From positions 124,001 through 188,000 of the forward strand of contig NZ_JABZEO010000004.1 in NCBI RefSeq assembly GCF_013385175.1: a stretch of 64,000 nucleotides of DNA. The letters run 5' to 3'. The notes under the pieces were generated by a model. It saw nothing but the letters and a program-made list of their open reading frames with translations, had not been told where the DNA came from and did not search any database. Shown piece after piece: positions 16,445 through 25,792 of the stretch (positions are counted from its first letter, which is position 1; each line of letters begins with the position of its first letter). The position numbers and the translations under genes were made by a program. This stretch comes from Allochromatium humboldtianum (GTDB lineage Bacteria > Pseudomonadota > Gammaproteobacteria > Chromatiales > Chromatiaceae).

Positions 16445-18502
16445 TCAGGCCTGGACCTCGAGTGTGGTCGAGGGGCGCTGGAGGAAGTTCCCCTGCACAT
16501 AGTCGACGCCCGCCGTCCAGAGCACGGTCAGGGCACGCGCGTCCTCGACGCCGGTGACCACGCTCTTGACGTTGCACTCACGCGCCAGGGTCGCAAGCTG
16601 CAAGAGCCGCTGCTGTTTGGCGCCGTCGTCGGCCAGCCCCTGCGCCAGTCCCGGCCGGATGAGCACGAAATCGAGCGCGAGCGCCTGGAGCAGCATCTCG
16701 GGGCGCTCGGTGGCGCCGAAACGGTTGATGGCCACGCGGCACTTGATCTTGCGCAGCGTCTCGACCAGCTTGCTGATGCTGGCCAGATTGCCGACGACGA
16801 CGTCCTCCTGGAACTGGATCGTCAACCAGTTGCCGCGCACGTCGAACTCGCGCAGACAGTCGCAGATCCAGAGCACGATGTTCGGATTGCGCAGGGTGTC
16901 CTCGGACAGGGTGATGAACAGACTCAGGCCATGACCCGCGCGCCGCTGTTGGCCGATGACCTCGATGGCTGAGCGGATGGTCCACTTGTCGAGTTCTTCG
17001 ATCAGACCGCGACGGATCGCCGTGCCGATGAAATCCTTGGCCTCGAGCAGGTTCTCGTCCTCGTCGAACAGCCGCAGCAGGACGCTGTAGTTCTCCTGGC
17101 TGTCGCCCATGAGACTGATGATGGGCTGATAGACCAGCTTGAGTTGATCGTTGCGTAGCGCGTACTCGATCTTGCGCGCGATCGCCGCTTCCTCGTCCTC
17201 GGCGGGGGCGGTCTCGCGCTCGCCCGCCGCGCCGTCGCTCGCATAACGATGGCCGATACAGAGCCGGTGCGCGGCGTTGATGATGTCCTCGGGCGCCGAG
17301 GCCCGATCGCTCACCAGGAAATAGCCGATCTGACAATCGGGCGCCGTGGCGTCCTGCACGGCTGCTCGTGCGGGTAGCCGTGCCTGGGCGGTCAGCTCGG
17401 CGGCCAGGGCCTGGGCGCCGAGTTCGTCGAGTCCGTCGACGACGAGTCCGAATCCGTCCTCGCTCACGCGCGACAGGAAGCCGCGCCCGCCGACGATGCC
17501 GCTCAGGATGTCACTGAACTCGTCGAGCAGTTCGAGCCCGATCGAGAGTCCCATGTCGTGCATCACATCGGCGATCTTGGCGACGCGAATGAAGAAGATG
17601 GCGAAGGGGCGGGTGACGAGGCGCTGTTCGTCGATGTGGGACTCGATCTCGGTGATCAGGGCCGTCAGTCCGGCGGGCGGCGGGGCCGTGTCCGCGCGGG
17701 CGGCGGCGACCGCGCAGGTGGGCGCGGTCTCGATCGGCTGGAGGATCAGGCGCAGACAGGGCTCGCCCTCGAACTCGCTCGGCGAGGCGAGCAGGCGTGC
17801 CTCGAAGCGTGTCGCGTCGGGGCGCATGCAGCCGACATCGAGCAGAGTGATTGTCTCTGGGGCGGATGGATCACTCGACTTGAGCAGGTCACGAATCGCG
17901 GCGTGATGCTCGGGTGCGAAGAGGTCGAGCAGAGGCGTGGCCAGCACGTCCTCAGGCGAGACCTGCCCGAAGAGTCGGGCATAGGCCGGGTTGACCTCGA
18001 TGTGCAGACCATCCTGGACGAAGGCCACGCCTGCGCGCGTGACCTCCGTGAGGCGCAGGGCGCTCTGTTCGCACTGACGCAGACGGGCGTTCAGCCCCTC
18101 GGCCGCGCGCCTGGCCTTCAGATCGGCCAGCTCGCGCGCCACGCTCAGCCGCAGATGCTCGGGGTCGGCGCGGCGCACGATGTCTCGCGCACCGGCACGC
18201 CGTGCCTTGGCCGCCTGTGTCTCCCACTGGTCCGGATCCGCGAGCAGGATCAGGGGGACATCCGTCTTCAGGCGCTTGTAAGCCGTCAGAACCTTGTCGA
18301 CCTCCACGTCTCTGTCATAGCCGCAGCAGAGGATGAGATCGCAACCGCGCTCGGCGATCACCTTGTCGAGGTGTTCGGCGCCGGGGATCGAGAGGCTGCG
18401 CTCGGCCAGCCGCGCCTCGCGGAGCGTCGCCATCAATCGCTCGGCCTCGCTGGTCTCGGATGTGATGATGAGCAGCGTCGGTTGTTGACTGTGCGTAGGC
18501 AT
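16445..18502 (-). CDS. FimX-like protein: degenerate REC-PAS-GGDEF-EAL, c-di-GMP receptor
   Basis: 685 residues, the same length and domain order as Pseudomonas FimX (691). The receiver-like domain (about 1-120) has LILCC where the phospho-Asp should be. A PAS domain (about 150-260) follows. The GGDEF site reads SEDGFGL, not GGDEF. The EAL signature ExLxR reads YSVLLRL, so the catalytic Glu is Ser while the binding Arg remains. It should bind but not make or cleave cyclic-di-GMP. FimX acts in type IV pilus twitching with PilZ and PilB, and a pilZ gene lies at 39453-39821. The assignment is by architecture and motifs. Confidence 0.78.
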   Translation of the reverse strand: MPTHSQQPTLLIITSETSEAERLMATLREARLAERSLSIPGAEHLDKVIAERGCDLILCCGYDRDVEVDKVLTAYKRLKTDVPLILLADPDQWETQAAKARRAGARDIVRRADPEHLRLSVARELADLKARRAAEGLNARLRQCEQSALRLTEVTRAGVAFVQDGLHIEVNPAYARLFGQVSPEDVLATPLLDLFAPEHHAAIRDLLKSSDPSAPETITLLDVGCMRPDATRFEARLLASPSEFEGEPCLRLILQPIETAPTCAVAAARADTAPPPAGLTALITEIESHIDEQRLVTRPFAIFFIRVAKIADVMHDMGLSIGLELLDEFSDILSGIVGGRGFLSRVSEDGFGLVVDGLDELGAQALAAELTAQARLPARAAVQDATAPDCQIGYFLVSDRASAPEDIINAAHRLCIGHRYASDGAAGERETAPAEDEEAAIARKIEYALRNDQLKLVYQPIISLMGDSQENYSVLLRLFDEDENLLEAKDFIGTAIRRGLIEELDKWTIRSAIEVIGQQRRAGHGLSLFITLSEDTLRNPNIVLWICDCLREFDVRGNWLTIQFQEDVVVGNLASISKLVETLRKIKCRVAINRFGATERPEMLLQALALDFVLIRPGLAQGLADDGAKQQRLLQLATLARECNVKSVVTGVEDARALTVLWTAGVDYVQGNFLQRPSTTLEVQA

Positions 18503-18584
18503 ACGGATGTCGTTCGAGTCGGGTCCATCGCTGAGGGTCGATTATCGGTCTTCCCGGCCACAAAGGGAAAGCTTCGGATGCGCT

Positions 18585-19595
18585 TTATTCGAACGGCTGC
18601 TTGGCGGGCGCGCCTGGGATCTCGCGGACCAGGCGCGGCACCAGATAGCCGGGCAGACGTGCGCGCATCCCATCCAGCAGGCGTTTGGCCTCGGCGTCGC
18701 CGACCTGGAAATGGGCGCTGCCGGCGACCGGATCCAGTCCATGCAGATAATAGGGCAACACGCCGCACGCGAAGAGCCGTTCGCTCAACTCGGCCAGGAT
18801 CTCGACCCGATCGTTCACGCCACGCAGCAGGACGCTCTGGTTGAGCAGGGTGACACCTGTGGTGCGCCAGTCGAGCAGGGCCGAGCGCACCGAGTCGTCC
18901 AGTTCATGCGGGTGATTGGCATGGATCACCAGGAGGCTCGTCAGCCGACCGCTGGTCAGGCGTGTTGCCAGTCGCGTGGTCAGACGCGCGGGCGACACGA
19001 CCGCCAGGCGGCTGTGCAGGCGCAAACGCACGAGGTGGCCGATGTGCTCCAGCCCCTGGATCAGGGCATCGAGTCGGTCGTCGCCGAGCATCAGCGGATC
19101 GCCGCCGCTCAGGACCACCTCGGTCAGGCTGGGGTCGCGGGCGATCTCGTCCAGGGCGCGCTCCAGACGCGACTGGCTCGGTCCCAGATCCTGGTAGGGA
19201 AAGTGGCGACGAAAACAGTAACGACAATGGACGGCGCAGGCGCCCGTCACCATCAGCAACGCCCGTCCCGCGTACTTCACCAGCAGTCCGGGGGCGCGTT
19301 CGGCCGCGGCGTCTCCGACCGGGTCGGCGACATAGCCGGCGACTGGTTGACGTTCGGCGATCAGCGGCAGCACCTGGCGCAGCAGCGGATCCTCGGGATC
19401 GCCGGGGCGCATGCGTTCGGCGAAGGTGCGTGGAACGCGCAGACCGAAGGACTCGGGTTCATCGTCCAGATCTGGTATCCGGGTGCGATCCAGATCCAGA
19501 AAGGCGAGCAGGTCATCGACCCGAGTGAAGGCATCGAGCCGTTCGCGCCGCCAAGCCGGTGGTTGCGCGCCGTGGTTTTTGCATTTCGTGTTCAT
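18585..19595 (-). CDS. epmB: EF-P (R)-beta-lysylation protein EpmB (lysine 2,3-aminomutase family)
   Basis: A 336-residue radical-SAM enzyme. The cluster motif CAVHCRYCFRRHFPY is at about residues 118-132, followed by VVLSGGDPLML. It is shorter than the Clostridial lysine 2,3-aminomutase and matches EpmB/YjeK, which isomerises lysine to beta-lysine for attachment to elongation factor P. The efp and epmA genes are not in the window, although efp is often divergently adjacent in Gammaproteobacteria; here the neighbour is a sulfur globule gene. Confidence 0.92.
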   Translation of the reverse strand: MNTKCKNHGAQPPAWRRERLDAFTRVDDLLAFLDLDRTRIPDLDDEPESFGLRVPRTFAERMRPGDPEDPLLRQVLPLIAERQPVAGYVADPVGDAAAERAPGLLVKYAGRALLMVTGACAVHCRYCFRRHFPYQDLGPSQSRLERALDEIARDPSLTEVVLSGGDPLMLGDDRLDALIQGLEHIGHLVRLRLHSRLAVVSPARLTTRLATRLTSGRLTSLLVIHANHPHELDDSVRSALLDWRTTGVTLLNQSVLLRGVNDRVEILAELSERLFACGVLPYYLHGLDPVAGSAHFQVGDAEAKRLLDGMRARLPGYLVPRLVREIPGAPAKQPFE

Positions 19596-19687
19596 GCGGT
19601 TTGCCAGAGCAGACCCAGGCTGACATCGTCGCGGGCGTCCTGCTGCAAGCCGGACTCGTCTTGGATCGTATATTGTATCCCGAACGC

Positions 19688-19721
19688 AAAAACGCCTCGG
19701 CTCGGGAGCGCGAGGCGTCTT
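19688..19721 (-). terminator. Intrinsic terminator of the sulfur globule gene
   Basis: An 8-bp stem (ACGCCTCG at 19692-19699 with CGAGGCGT at 19711-19718) is followed on the minus strand by a T5 run. It lies 55 bases past the stop codon of the gene at 19775-20158. A short T-run on the other side may make it weakly bidirectional. Confidence 0.75.
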
Positions 19722-19774
19722 TGGGATGGCCGCAATCGCTCGCGGCCAGGCCGATCACCCTAGACGGGCGGGAC

Positions 19775-20158
19775 TCAGCGGCTCGGAGCCGCCTGTGGCT
19801 GAGCGGGAGCGGCCGGCATCTGGGGCGGCATCGCGCCATAGGGCATGGCGCCGTAAGGTGCGCCGTAACCATAGGGAGCGCCGTAGCCGTAGGGGGCGCC
19901 GTAACCATAGGGCGCGCCATAGCCGTAGGGAGCGCCATAACCATAGCCGTTACCGCGACCATAGCCACGGCCGTAACCGCGACCGCCGCCGCCCATGTTC
20001 ATGTTGAAGTCGCCATAGCCATCGCCGAACATGTCACCCATGTTGTCCCAGAGGCCGTTGCCGTAGCCGGGACCGCCCCACCAGGCGCTTGCGGAGAAGG
20101 AGGCGCCGGCGAAGAGTGCGGCGAGGGCGCAAGCGGCGATCCGGTTGGATTCGATCAT
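19775..20158 (-). CDS. Sulfur globule envelope protein (SgpA/SgpB family)
   Basis: A 127-residue precursor with a signal peptide ([25 protein letters not shown]) and a mature part of about 102 residues made almost wholly of Gly, Tyr, Ala and Pro: [11 protein letters not shown], a [18 protein letters not shown] tract, five GYGAPY repeats, and a Pro/Gln/Ala tail. This fits the CV1/CV2 structural proteins that coat periplasmic sulfur globules in Chromatiaceae; which paralogue it is cannot be fixed here. ATG 20158 has GAGGAAG 7 bases upstream, so the longer in-frame start at 20224 is rejected. It is monocistronic, with its own promoter and terminator. Confidence 0.9.
   Translation of the reverse strand: MIESNRIAACALAALFAGASFSASAWWGGPGYGNGLWDNMGDMFGDGYGDFNMNMGGGGRGYGRGYGRGNGYGYGAPYGYGAPYGYGAPYGYGAPYGYGAPYGAMPYGAMPPQMPAAPAQPQAAPSR
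19860..19949. repeat. Tandem 18-bp repeats coding for GYGAPY
   Basis: Five in-frame 18-bp units alternate between two spellings (one with GTAACCATAGGG, one with GTAGCCGTAGGG), giving a 36-bp higher-order period. Unit number is likely to vary by slippage or recombination between strains. Confidence 0.85.
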
Positions 20159-20197
20159 TGTGTCTTCCTCATGTTGTGGAGCCGGAATGGCCGAGCC

Positions 20198-20226
20198 AGT
20201 ATAGGGGCCGACATGGGCATCCACAA
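20198..20226 (-). promoter_or_regulatory. Sigma70-type promoter of the sulfur globule gene
   Basis: On the minus strand, -35 TTGTGG (20226-20221) and -10 TATACT (20203-20198) are separated by 17 bp. The predicted start near 20191 leaves a leader of about 30 bases before ATG 20158. The good -10 and exact spacing fit a strongly expressed structural protein. Confidence 0.55.
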
Positions 20227-20346
20227 TGCACCTGAAAAAATTTTAACGGCGTCGACCGGCGAAACCTGCAAACCTATAGGCATCGATCGGCCATCCACCA
20301 TCCACGTCGATCGGAGGCGTATGAGATCTTTGCGAGGAGGCGAGCC

Positions 20347-21369
<1,023 letters not shown>

Positions 21370-21382
21370 GTGAGGCCGGGAC

Positions 21383-22336
21383 ATGGCGGATTCGAACGAT
21401 CGGACTCAAGCAGGCGTTCGCGCTGATCTCAAGGAGCTCATCGCGCTCCGTGCTCAGGCGCGACGGCTGGACCTGGCCCCGCGCGGGCGGGTGCTGGCCA
21501 CGCGCAGCGGCGGTCATCTGTCGCGCTTTCGCGGTCGCGGCATGGAGTTCGACGAGTCGCGCGTCTATCTGCCGGGCGACGATCCGCGCAACATGGACTG
21601 GCGCGTGACCGCGCGCGCCGGGACGCCGCATGTGAAGCTGTTTCGCGAGGAGCGCGAGCGTCCGGTGTGGCTGCTGGTCGATCAGGGGCCGTCGATGCGG
21701 TTCGGGACGCGCGTGGCCTTCAAATCCGTGGTGGCGGCGCGGGCGGCGGCGCTTCTCGGCTGGGCGGCGGTGGATCGCGGCGATCGGGTCGGCGGGCTGG
21801 TATTCGACGAGGCGCGTCATCTGGAGCGGCGACCGGCGGCGCGCGGCGCGGGTCTGCTGTCGCTGCTCGAACGGCTGGCCGCGCCCGTGGAGCCGGCGAT
21901 GGGGGAGGGTGGTTGGAGCAGTCTGGCCGCCGCCGCATCGCATCTGGCCGCGTTGGTACGTCCGGGGAGCCTGATCGCGCTCGTCAGCGACTTCGCCGAT
22001 CTGGACGAACCGGGTGGGGCCTGGATCGCACGTCTGGCCGCGAGTAGCGAACTGCTGCTGGTGCTGGTCCATGATCCGATCGAAGCCAGTGCGCCGCCCG
22101 CCGGCCGCTATCCGGTGCTGATGGGCGGGCGACGCGGAATCCTGGATCTGACTGGCGCCGGTTCGCAGACACGCTATCAGGCGGCGTTCGAGAAGCGGCT
22201 GGCATTACTGGAGCGATTGGCGCGGTTGCATGGCGCGCATTGGCTGCGGCTGTCGGCCGTCGATCCAGTCGGCCCAGCCTTGGCGCTGGCGCTCGGTGCA
22301 CGACGGGTGTTGCCTACAGCGAGGCGAGTGTCATGA
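21383..22336 (+). CDS. DUF58 protein of the MoxR-Bat operon
   Basis: 317 residues with the DUF58 signature FDESRVYLPGDDPRNMDWRVTARAGTPHVKLFREERERPVWLLVD, followed by a VWA-like fold whose metal site DQGPSM is only partly conserved. DUF58 proteins are regular companions of MoxR ATPases. No signal peptide or membrane span is visible, so it is cytoplasmic. It starts 13 bases after the moxR-like gene and overlaps the next gene by four bases (ATGA). Confidence 0.88.
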   Translation: MADSNDRTQAGVRADLKELIALRAQARRLDLAPRGRVLATRSGGHLSRFRGRGMEFDESRVYLPGDDPRNMDWRVTARAGTPHVKLFREERERPVWLLVDQGPSMRFGTRVAFKSVVAARAAALLGWAAVDRGDRVGGLVFDEARHLERRPAARGAGLLSLLERLAAPVEPAMGEGGWSSLAAAASHLAALVRPGSLIALVSDFADLDEPGGAWIARLAASSELLLVLVHDPIEASAPPAGRYPVLMGGRRGILDLTGAGSQTRYQAAFEKRLALLERLARLHGAHWLRLSAVDPVGPALALALGARRVLPTARRVS

Positions 22337-22827
22337 CGACGGATCCGCTGGCCGAGCTGCGTGACTGGCATCTGCCCGATCCGGTGTCCTGGTGGCCGCC
22401 GGCGCCGGGCTGGTGGATTGTAGCGGCTGGGGTTCTGATCGCGCTGGCTCTGGTCGTGCATCTTTGGTTGCGCCGACGAGGCCGGATCTCGTTCAGGCGA
22501 GCGGCGCGGCGCGAACTCGAACGACTGGGGCGCAAGCTGGCGACCGATGGCGATCGGCGGCGTTATCTGGCCGAGTTGTCGCGTCTGTTGCGCCGCCTGG
22601 CGCTGGCGCGATATCCACGCGACCAAGTCGCGGGCTTGACCGGGGATGACTGGCTGACCTTTCTGGACGCGACAGGCGGTGCCGGCGACTTCAGCGACGG
22701 CGTCGGGCGTGTGCTGATCGAGTCGGCCTATCGCCCTGCCGACCAGATCGACTTCGATCCCGAGCGGATCGCGACATTGGTCGTGCAGTGGATCGAGTTC
22801 AACGCCACTTTAAGGGGCGAGCGATGA
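22333..22827 (+). CDS. DUF4381 membrane protein of the MoxR-Bat operon
   Basis: 164 residues: a short N-terminal part (LAELRDWHLPDPVSWWPPAPGWW), one transmembrane helix (IVAAGVLIALALVVHLWLRRR) and a cytoplasmic helical region (RYLAELSRLLRRLALARYPRDQVAGLTGDDWLTFLD) typical of DUF4381. The ATG at 22333 overlaps the preceding stop (ATGA), so translation is coupled; a longer open frame upstream is not used. It is a likely membrane anchor for the MoxR/VWA complex. Confidence 0.85.
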   Translation: MTTDPLAELRDWHLPDPVSWWPPAPGWWIVAAGVLIALALVVHLWLRRRGRISFRRAARRELERLGRKLATDGDRRRYLAELSRLLRRLALARYPRDQVAGLTGDDWLTFLDATGGAGDFSDGVGRVLIESAYRPADQIDFDPERIATLVVQWIEFNATLRGER

Positions 22828-23849
22828 TCACGCTTGCCTGGCCCTGGGTGTTGTTGGCACTGCCATTACCCGTGCTGACGCGCTGGCTGCCGCCCGCGCG
22901 CGACGAGGACGGCGCAGCCCTGCGTTTTCCGATCCACGTCGGCCTCGGAACCGAGGCGGTCGGGCGTCGACTGCGGCCGTCCGGGTGGCGCCGCCGACGC
23001 TTGCTGATCGGGCTGCTCGCCTGGGGATTGCTGGTGCTCGCGGCGGCGCGTCCGCAATGGATCGGCGAGCCGATCCCCTTGCCGCTGGCCGGACGCGACC
23101 TGATGCTGGCGATCGATGTCTCGGGGAGCATGGAGCAGGAGGACTATGAACTCGACGGACGCGCGGTCTCGCGTCTGGCCGTGGTGCGGACGGTCGCCTC
23201 GGCCTTCGTCGAACGCCGCGCGGGCGACCGGCTCGGACTCATCCTCTTCGGCACCCGCGCCTATCTCCAGACGCCCCTGACCTTCGACGGCGCCACGGTC
23301 GCCGCCATGTTGCGTGATTCCGTCGTCGGGCTGGCCGGGCGAGAGACGGCGATCGGCGATGCCATCGGGCTGGCGGTCAAGCGTCTGCGCGAGCAACCCG
23401 AGGGTCAGCGCGTCCTGATCCTGCTGACTGACGGCGACAACACCGCCGGCGCGCTCGATCCACTGGAGGCCGCCGAACTGGCCGCTCAAGCCGGAGTGCG
23501 CATCTACACCATCGGCATCGGCGGCGGCGAACTAGGCGTGCGCTCGCTGTTCGGAATGCGTCTGCTGCGCCAGGCCAGCGACTTCGACCCGGCGACGCTC
23601 GAACGTATCGCCGAGATCACAGGCGGTCGCTATTTCGCCGCCGGCAGCCGGCAGGAACTGGAGGCCGTCTATGCCGAACTGGACCGGCTGGAACCGAGCG
23701 AGCGTGAGCAGCGCACCTATCGCCCGCAACGCGCGCTCTTCGTCTGGCCCGCCGCGCTGGCCCTGATCCTGTCGATCCTGCTGATCGTCCTCGACACTGG
23801 AATCCTGGAACGTCTTCCGGGACGCTCCAGCGCCGACCGAACGCCCTGA
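22824..23849 (+). CDS. BatA-like VWA-domain membrane protein
   Basis: 341 residues with an N-terminal hydrophobic pair (WPWVLLALPLPVLTRWLPP and LLIGLLAWGLLVLAAARP), a VWA domain with an intact MIDAS motif (AIDVSGSM, DxSxS) and TDGDNTAG, and a C-terminal helix (FVWPAALALILSILLIVL). This is the BatA/Aer-tolerance layout. ATG 22824 overlaps the DUF4381 stop by four bases. The VWA site faces the periplasm or cytoplasm depending on topology, which sequence alone does not settle. Confidence 0.88.
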   Translation: MITLAWPWVLLALPLPVLTRWLPPARDEDGAALRFPIHVGLGTEAVGRRLRPSGWRRRRLLIGLLAWGLLVLAAARPQWIGEPIPLPLAGRDLMLAIDVSGSMEQEDYELDGRAVSRLAVVRTVASAFVERRAGDRLGLILFGTRAYLQTPLTFDGATVAAMLRDSVVGLAGRETAIGDAIGLAVKRLREQPEGQRVLILLTDGDNTAGALDPLEAAELAAQAGVRIYTIGIGGGELGVRSLFGMRLLRQASDFDPATLERIAEITGGRYFAAGSRQELEAVYAELDRLEPSEREQRTYRPQRALFVWPAALALILSILLIVLDTGILERLPGRSSADRTP

Positions 23850-23857
23850 ACATCGCC

Positions 23858-25792
23858 ATGCTGTTTCTGCGTCCACTCTGGTTCCTGACCCTGATCCCGC
23901 TCGCCTGGCTGCTGTGGCGGCTCTGGCGCCGTCGGACGGGCGCCGACACCTGGTCGGCGCTCGTCGATCCGCATCTGCTGCCGCATCTGCTGGTCGGCGG
24001 GAACGAGCGTGCGCGCCGCTGGCCGTTCGTCCTGCTTGGTGTGGGCTGGCTGATCCTGGTGGTCGCGCTCGCCGGGCCGGTCTGGCGTCAGCTCCCGCAG
24101 CCGGTCTTCAGCCTGGACGGACGCTCCGTGATCCTGCTCGATCTCTCGCCGAGCCTGGACGCCGCCGATGTCTCGCCCTCGCGTCTGGCGCGCGCGCGCT
24201 TCGAGACCCTGGATCTGCTCAAGGCCATGCGCGAGGGGCAGGTCGGCCTGATCGCCTTCGGTCCGGAACCCTTCCTGGTCTCGCCATTGAGCGCCGATGC
24301 CAACACCATCGCCGCCCAGGCGCCGATGCTCTCGACCGATCTCATCCCCGTGCCCGGCGCGCGCCGCACCGATCGCGCGCTGGAGATGGCCGCCGGGATG
24401 CTGGAGCGCGCGGGCGGTGGGGCCGGTCATGTCATCCTGATCACGGATGGTGTCGGGAATCTGGCCGGATCACTGGAGTCGGCACGCCATCTGGCCGACG
24501 CCGGGCATCGGCTCTCGGTGCTGGCGATCGGTACCTTGGAGGGGGCGCCCGTGCCGCGTCGCGGCGGCGGCTTCGAGCAGGATGATAGTGGGGCGCTCCA
24601 GATCGCCCGTCTGGAGCGCGACCGACTGCGCGAGCTGGCGCGGGCCGGCAAAGGACGTTATCTGGAGGCCGGCGTGGGCGAGGCCGATACTCAGGCCCTG
24701 ATCGCGGCCGCGCCCCGACCCGAGACCACGATCGAGGCATCCCAACTGACGGCGGACCGCTGGCGCGAGGAGGGCCCCTGGCTGATCCTGCTGTTGCTGC
24801 CGCCGGCGGCGCTGGCCTTCCGACGCGGCTGGCTGGTTCCGGCACTGGCGGCGGTGCTGCTCTTGCCGCCCGATCGGGCACTGGCGTTCGACTGGGCCGA
24901 TCTGTGGTGGAGTGCCGATCAACAGGGGGCGCGCGAACTGGCCGCCGGACGTCCGGACACGGCCGCCGAGCAGTTCAGCGACCCTGCCTGGCGCGCGGCG
25001 GCCAACTATCGGGCCGGAGAATTCGATCAGGCGCTCGAAGCGCTCGAAGGACTGACTGGAGCCACACCCGAGTACAATCGCGGCAATGCGCTCGCGCGTC
25101 TGGGGCGGCTCGAAGAAGCGGCGGCAGCCTATGAACGGGTGCTCGAACAAGACCCCGACCATGCCGACGCGCGCCACAACCTGGAACTGGTACGCCGTCT
25201 TCTCGACCAGTCACCTCCTCAGAACGACCAGTCTCAGGACGAACAGTCCGGAGACGGCCAGGCGTCCTCGTCGCCGTCCGAGTCTTCGGAATCGGAATCC
25301 GACTCAGGCAATGCCTCGAAGCCGGAAACCTCTGAATCAGGTACCCAGGAATCCGATGCCGTAAAGCCTGATGACTCTGAATCTGGTACGACGGAACCCA
25401 ATGGGTCTCAGGGGGCGAGTCAGGATCAAGCATCCAAACCTGACGCCGGCGCCGATTCCAGTCCAGATCAGGAACAGGCCAGACAGCCGGGCACGAAATC
25501 GGAAGCCGCTGAACCGTCGGCGGAAGACATCGCCGTCGATGATCGCCCATCGGCGCCGGATTCCGAGTCGAGTCGGCCGGCGAGCGCCGAGCCGACCAAG
25601 GCTGAGGCGGATGAGTCGCGAGACGGGCCAAGTTCCGTGACCGAAGAAGCCCTGGACGAACGCTCGCCCGAGGAACGCGAGCGCGAACAGGCCATGGAAG
25701 CCCGTCTGCGTCAGGTACCGGACGACCCGGCCGGACTGCTGCGTCAGCGTTTTCTCCTGCAACATCTGCGTCGCGAGGGCCAGTTACAGTGA
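23858..25792 (+). CDS. BatB/BatC-like fusion: VWA plus TPR membrane protein with acidic Ser-rich region
   Basis: 644 residues. An N-terminal membrane hairpin is followed by a VWA domain with DLSPS as its MIDAS site and ITDGVGN, another hydrophobic pair (LLLLPPAALAFRRGWLVPALAAVLLLPP), then a TPR unit (YNRGNALARLGRLEEAAAAYERVLEQDPDHADARHNLELVRRLL). About 130 residues of Ser/Glu/Asp/Pro-rich low complexity follow, ending in a conserved-looking basic tail (DPAGLLRQRFLLQHLRRE). Separate BatB and BatC genes in other bacteria are fused here. It starts 8 bases after the BatA-like gene. Confidence 0.88.
   Translation: MLFLRPLWFLTLIPLAWLLWRLWRRRTGADTWSALVDPHLLPHLLVGGNERARRWPFVLLGVGWLILVVALAGPVWRQLPQPVFSLDGRSVILLDLSPSLDAADVSPSRLARARFETLDLLKAMREGQVGLIAFGPEPFLVSPLSADANTIAAQAPMLSTDLIPVPGARRTDRALEMAAGMLERAGGGAGHVILITDGVGNLAGSLESARHLADAGHRLSVLAIGTLEGAPVPRRGGGFEQDDSGALQIARLERDRLRELARAGKGRYLEAGVGEADTQALIAAAPRPETTIEASQLTADRWREEGPWLILLLLPPAALAFRRGWLVPALAAVLLLPPDRALAFDWADLWWSADQQGARELAAGRPDTAAEQFSDPAWRAAANYRAGEFDQALEALEGLTGATPEYNRGNALARLGRLEEAAAAYERVLEQDPDHADARHNLELVRRLLDQSPPQNDQSQDEQSGDGQASSSPSESSESESDSGNASKPETSESGTQESDAVKPDDSESGTTEPNGSQGASQDQASKPDAGADSSPDQEQARQPGTKSEAAEPSAEDIAVDDRPSAPDSESSRPASAEPTKAEADESRDGPSSVTEEALDERSPEEREREQAMEARLRQVPDDPAGLLRQRFLLQHLRREGQLQ

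Noticed and set aside
19848-19951. Array-like repeat that could be taken for a CRISPR
   Set aside because: 18-bp contiguous units without spacers, in frame, coding GYGAPY in the sulfur globule protein.
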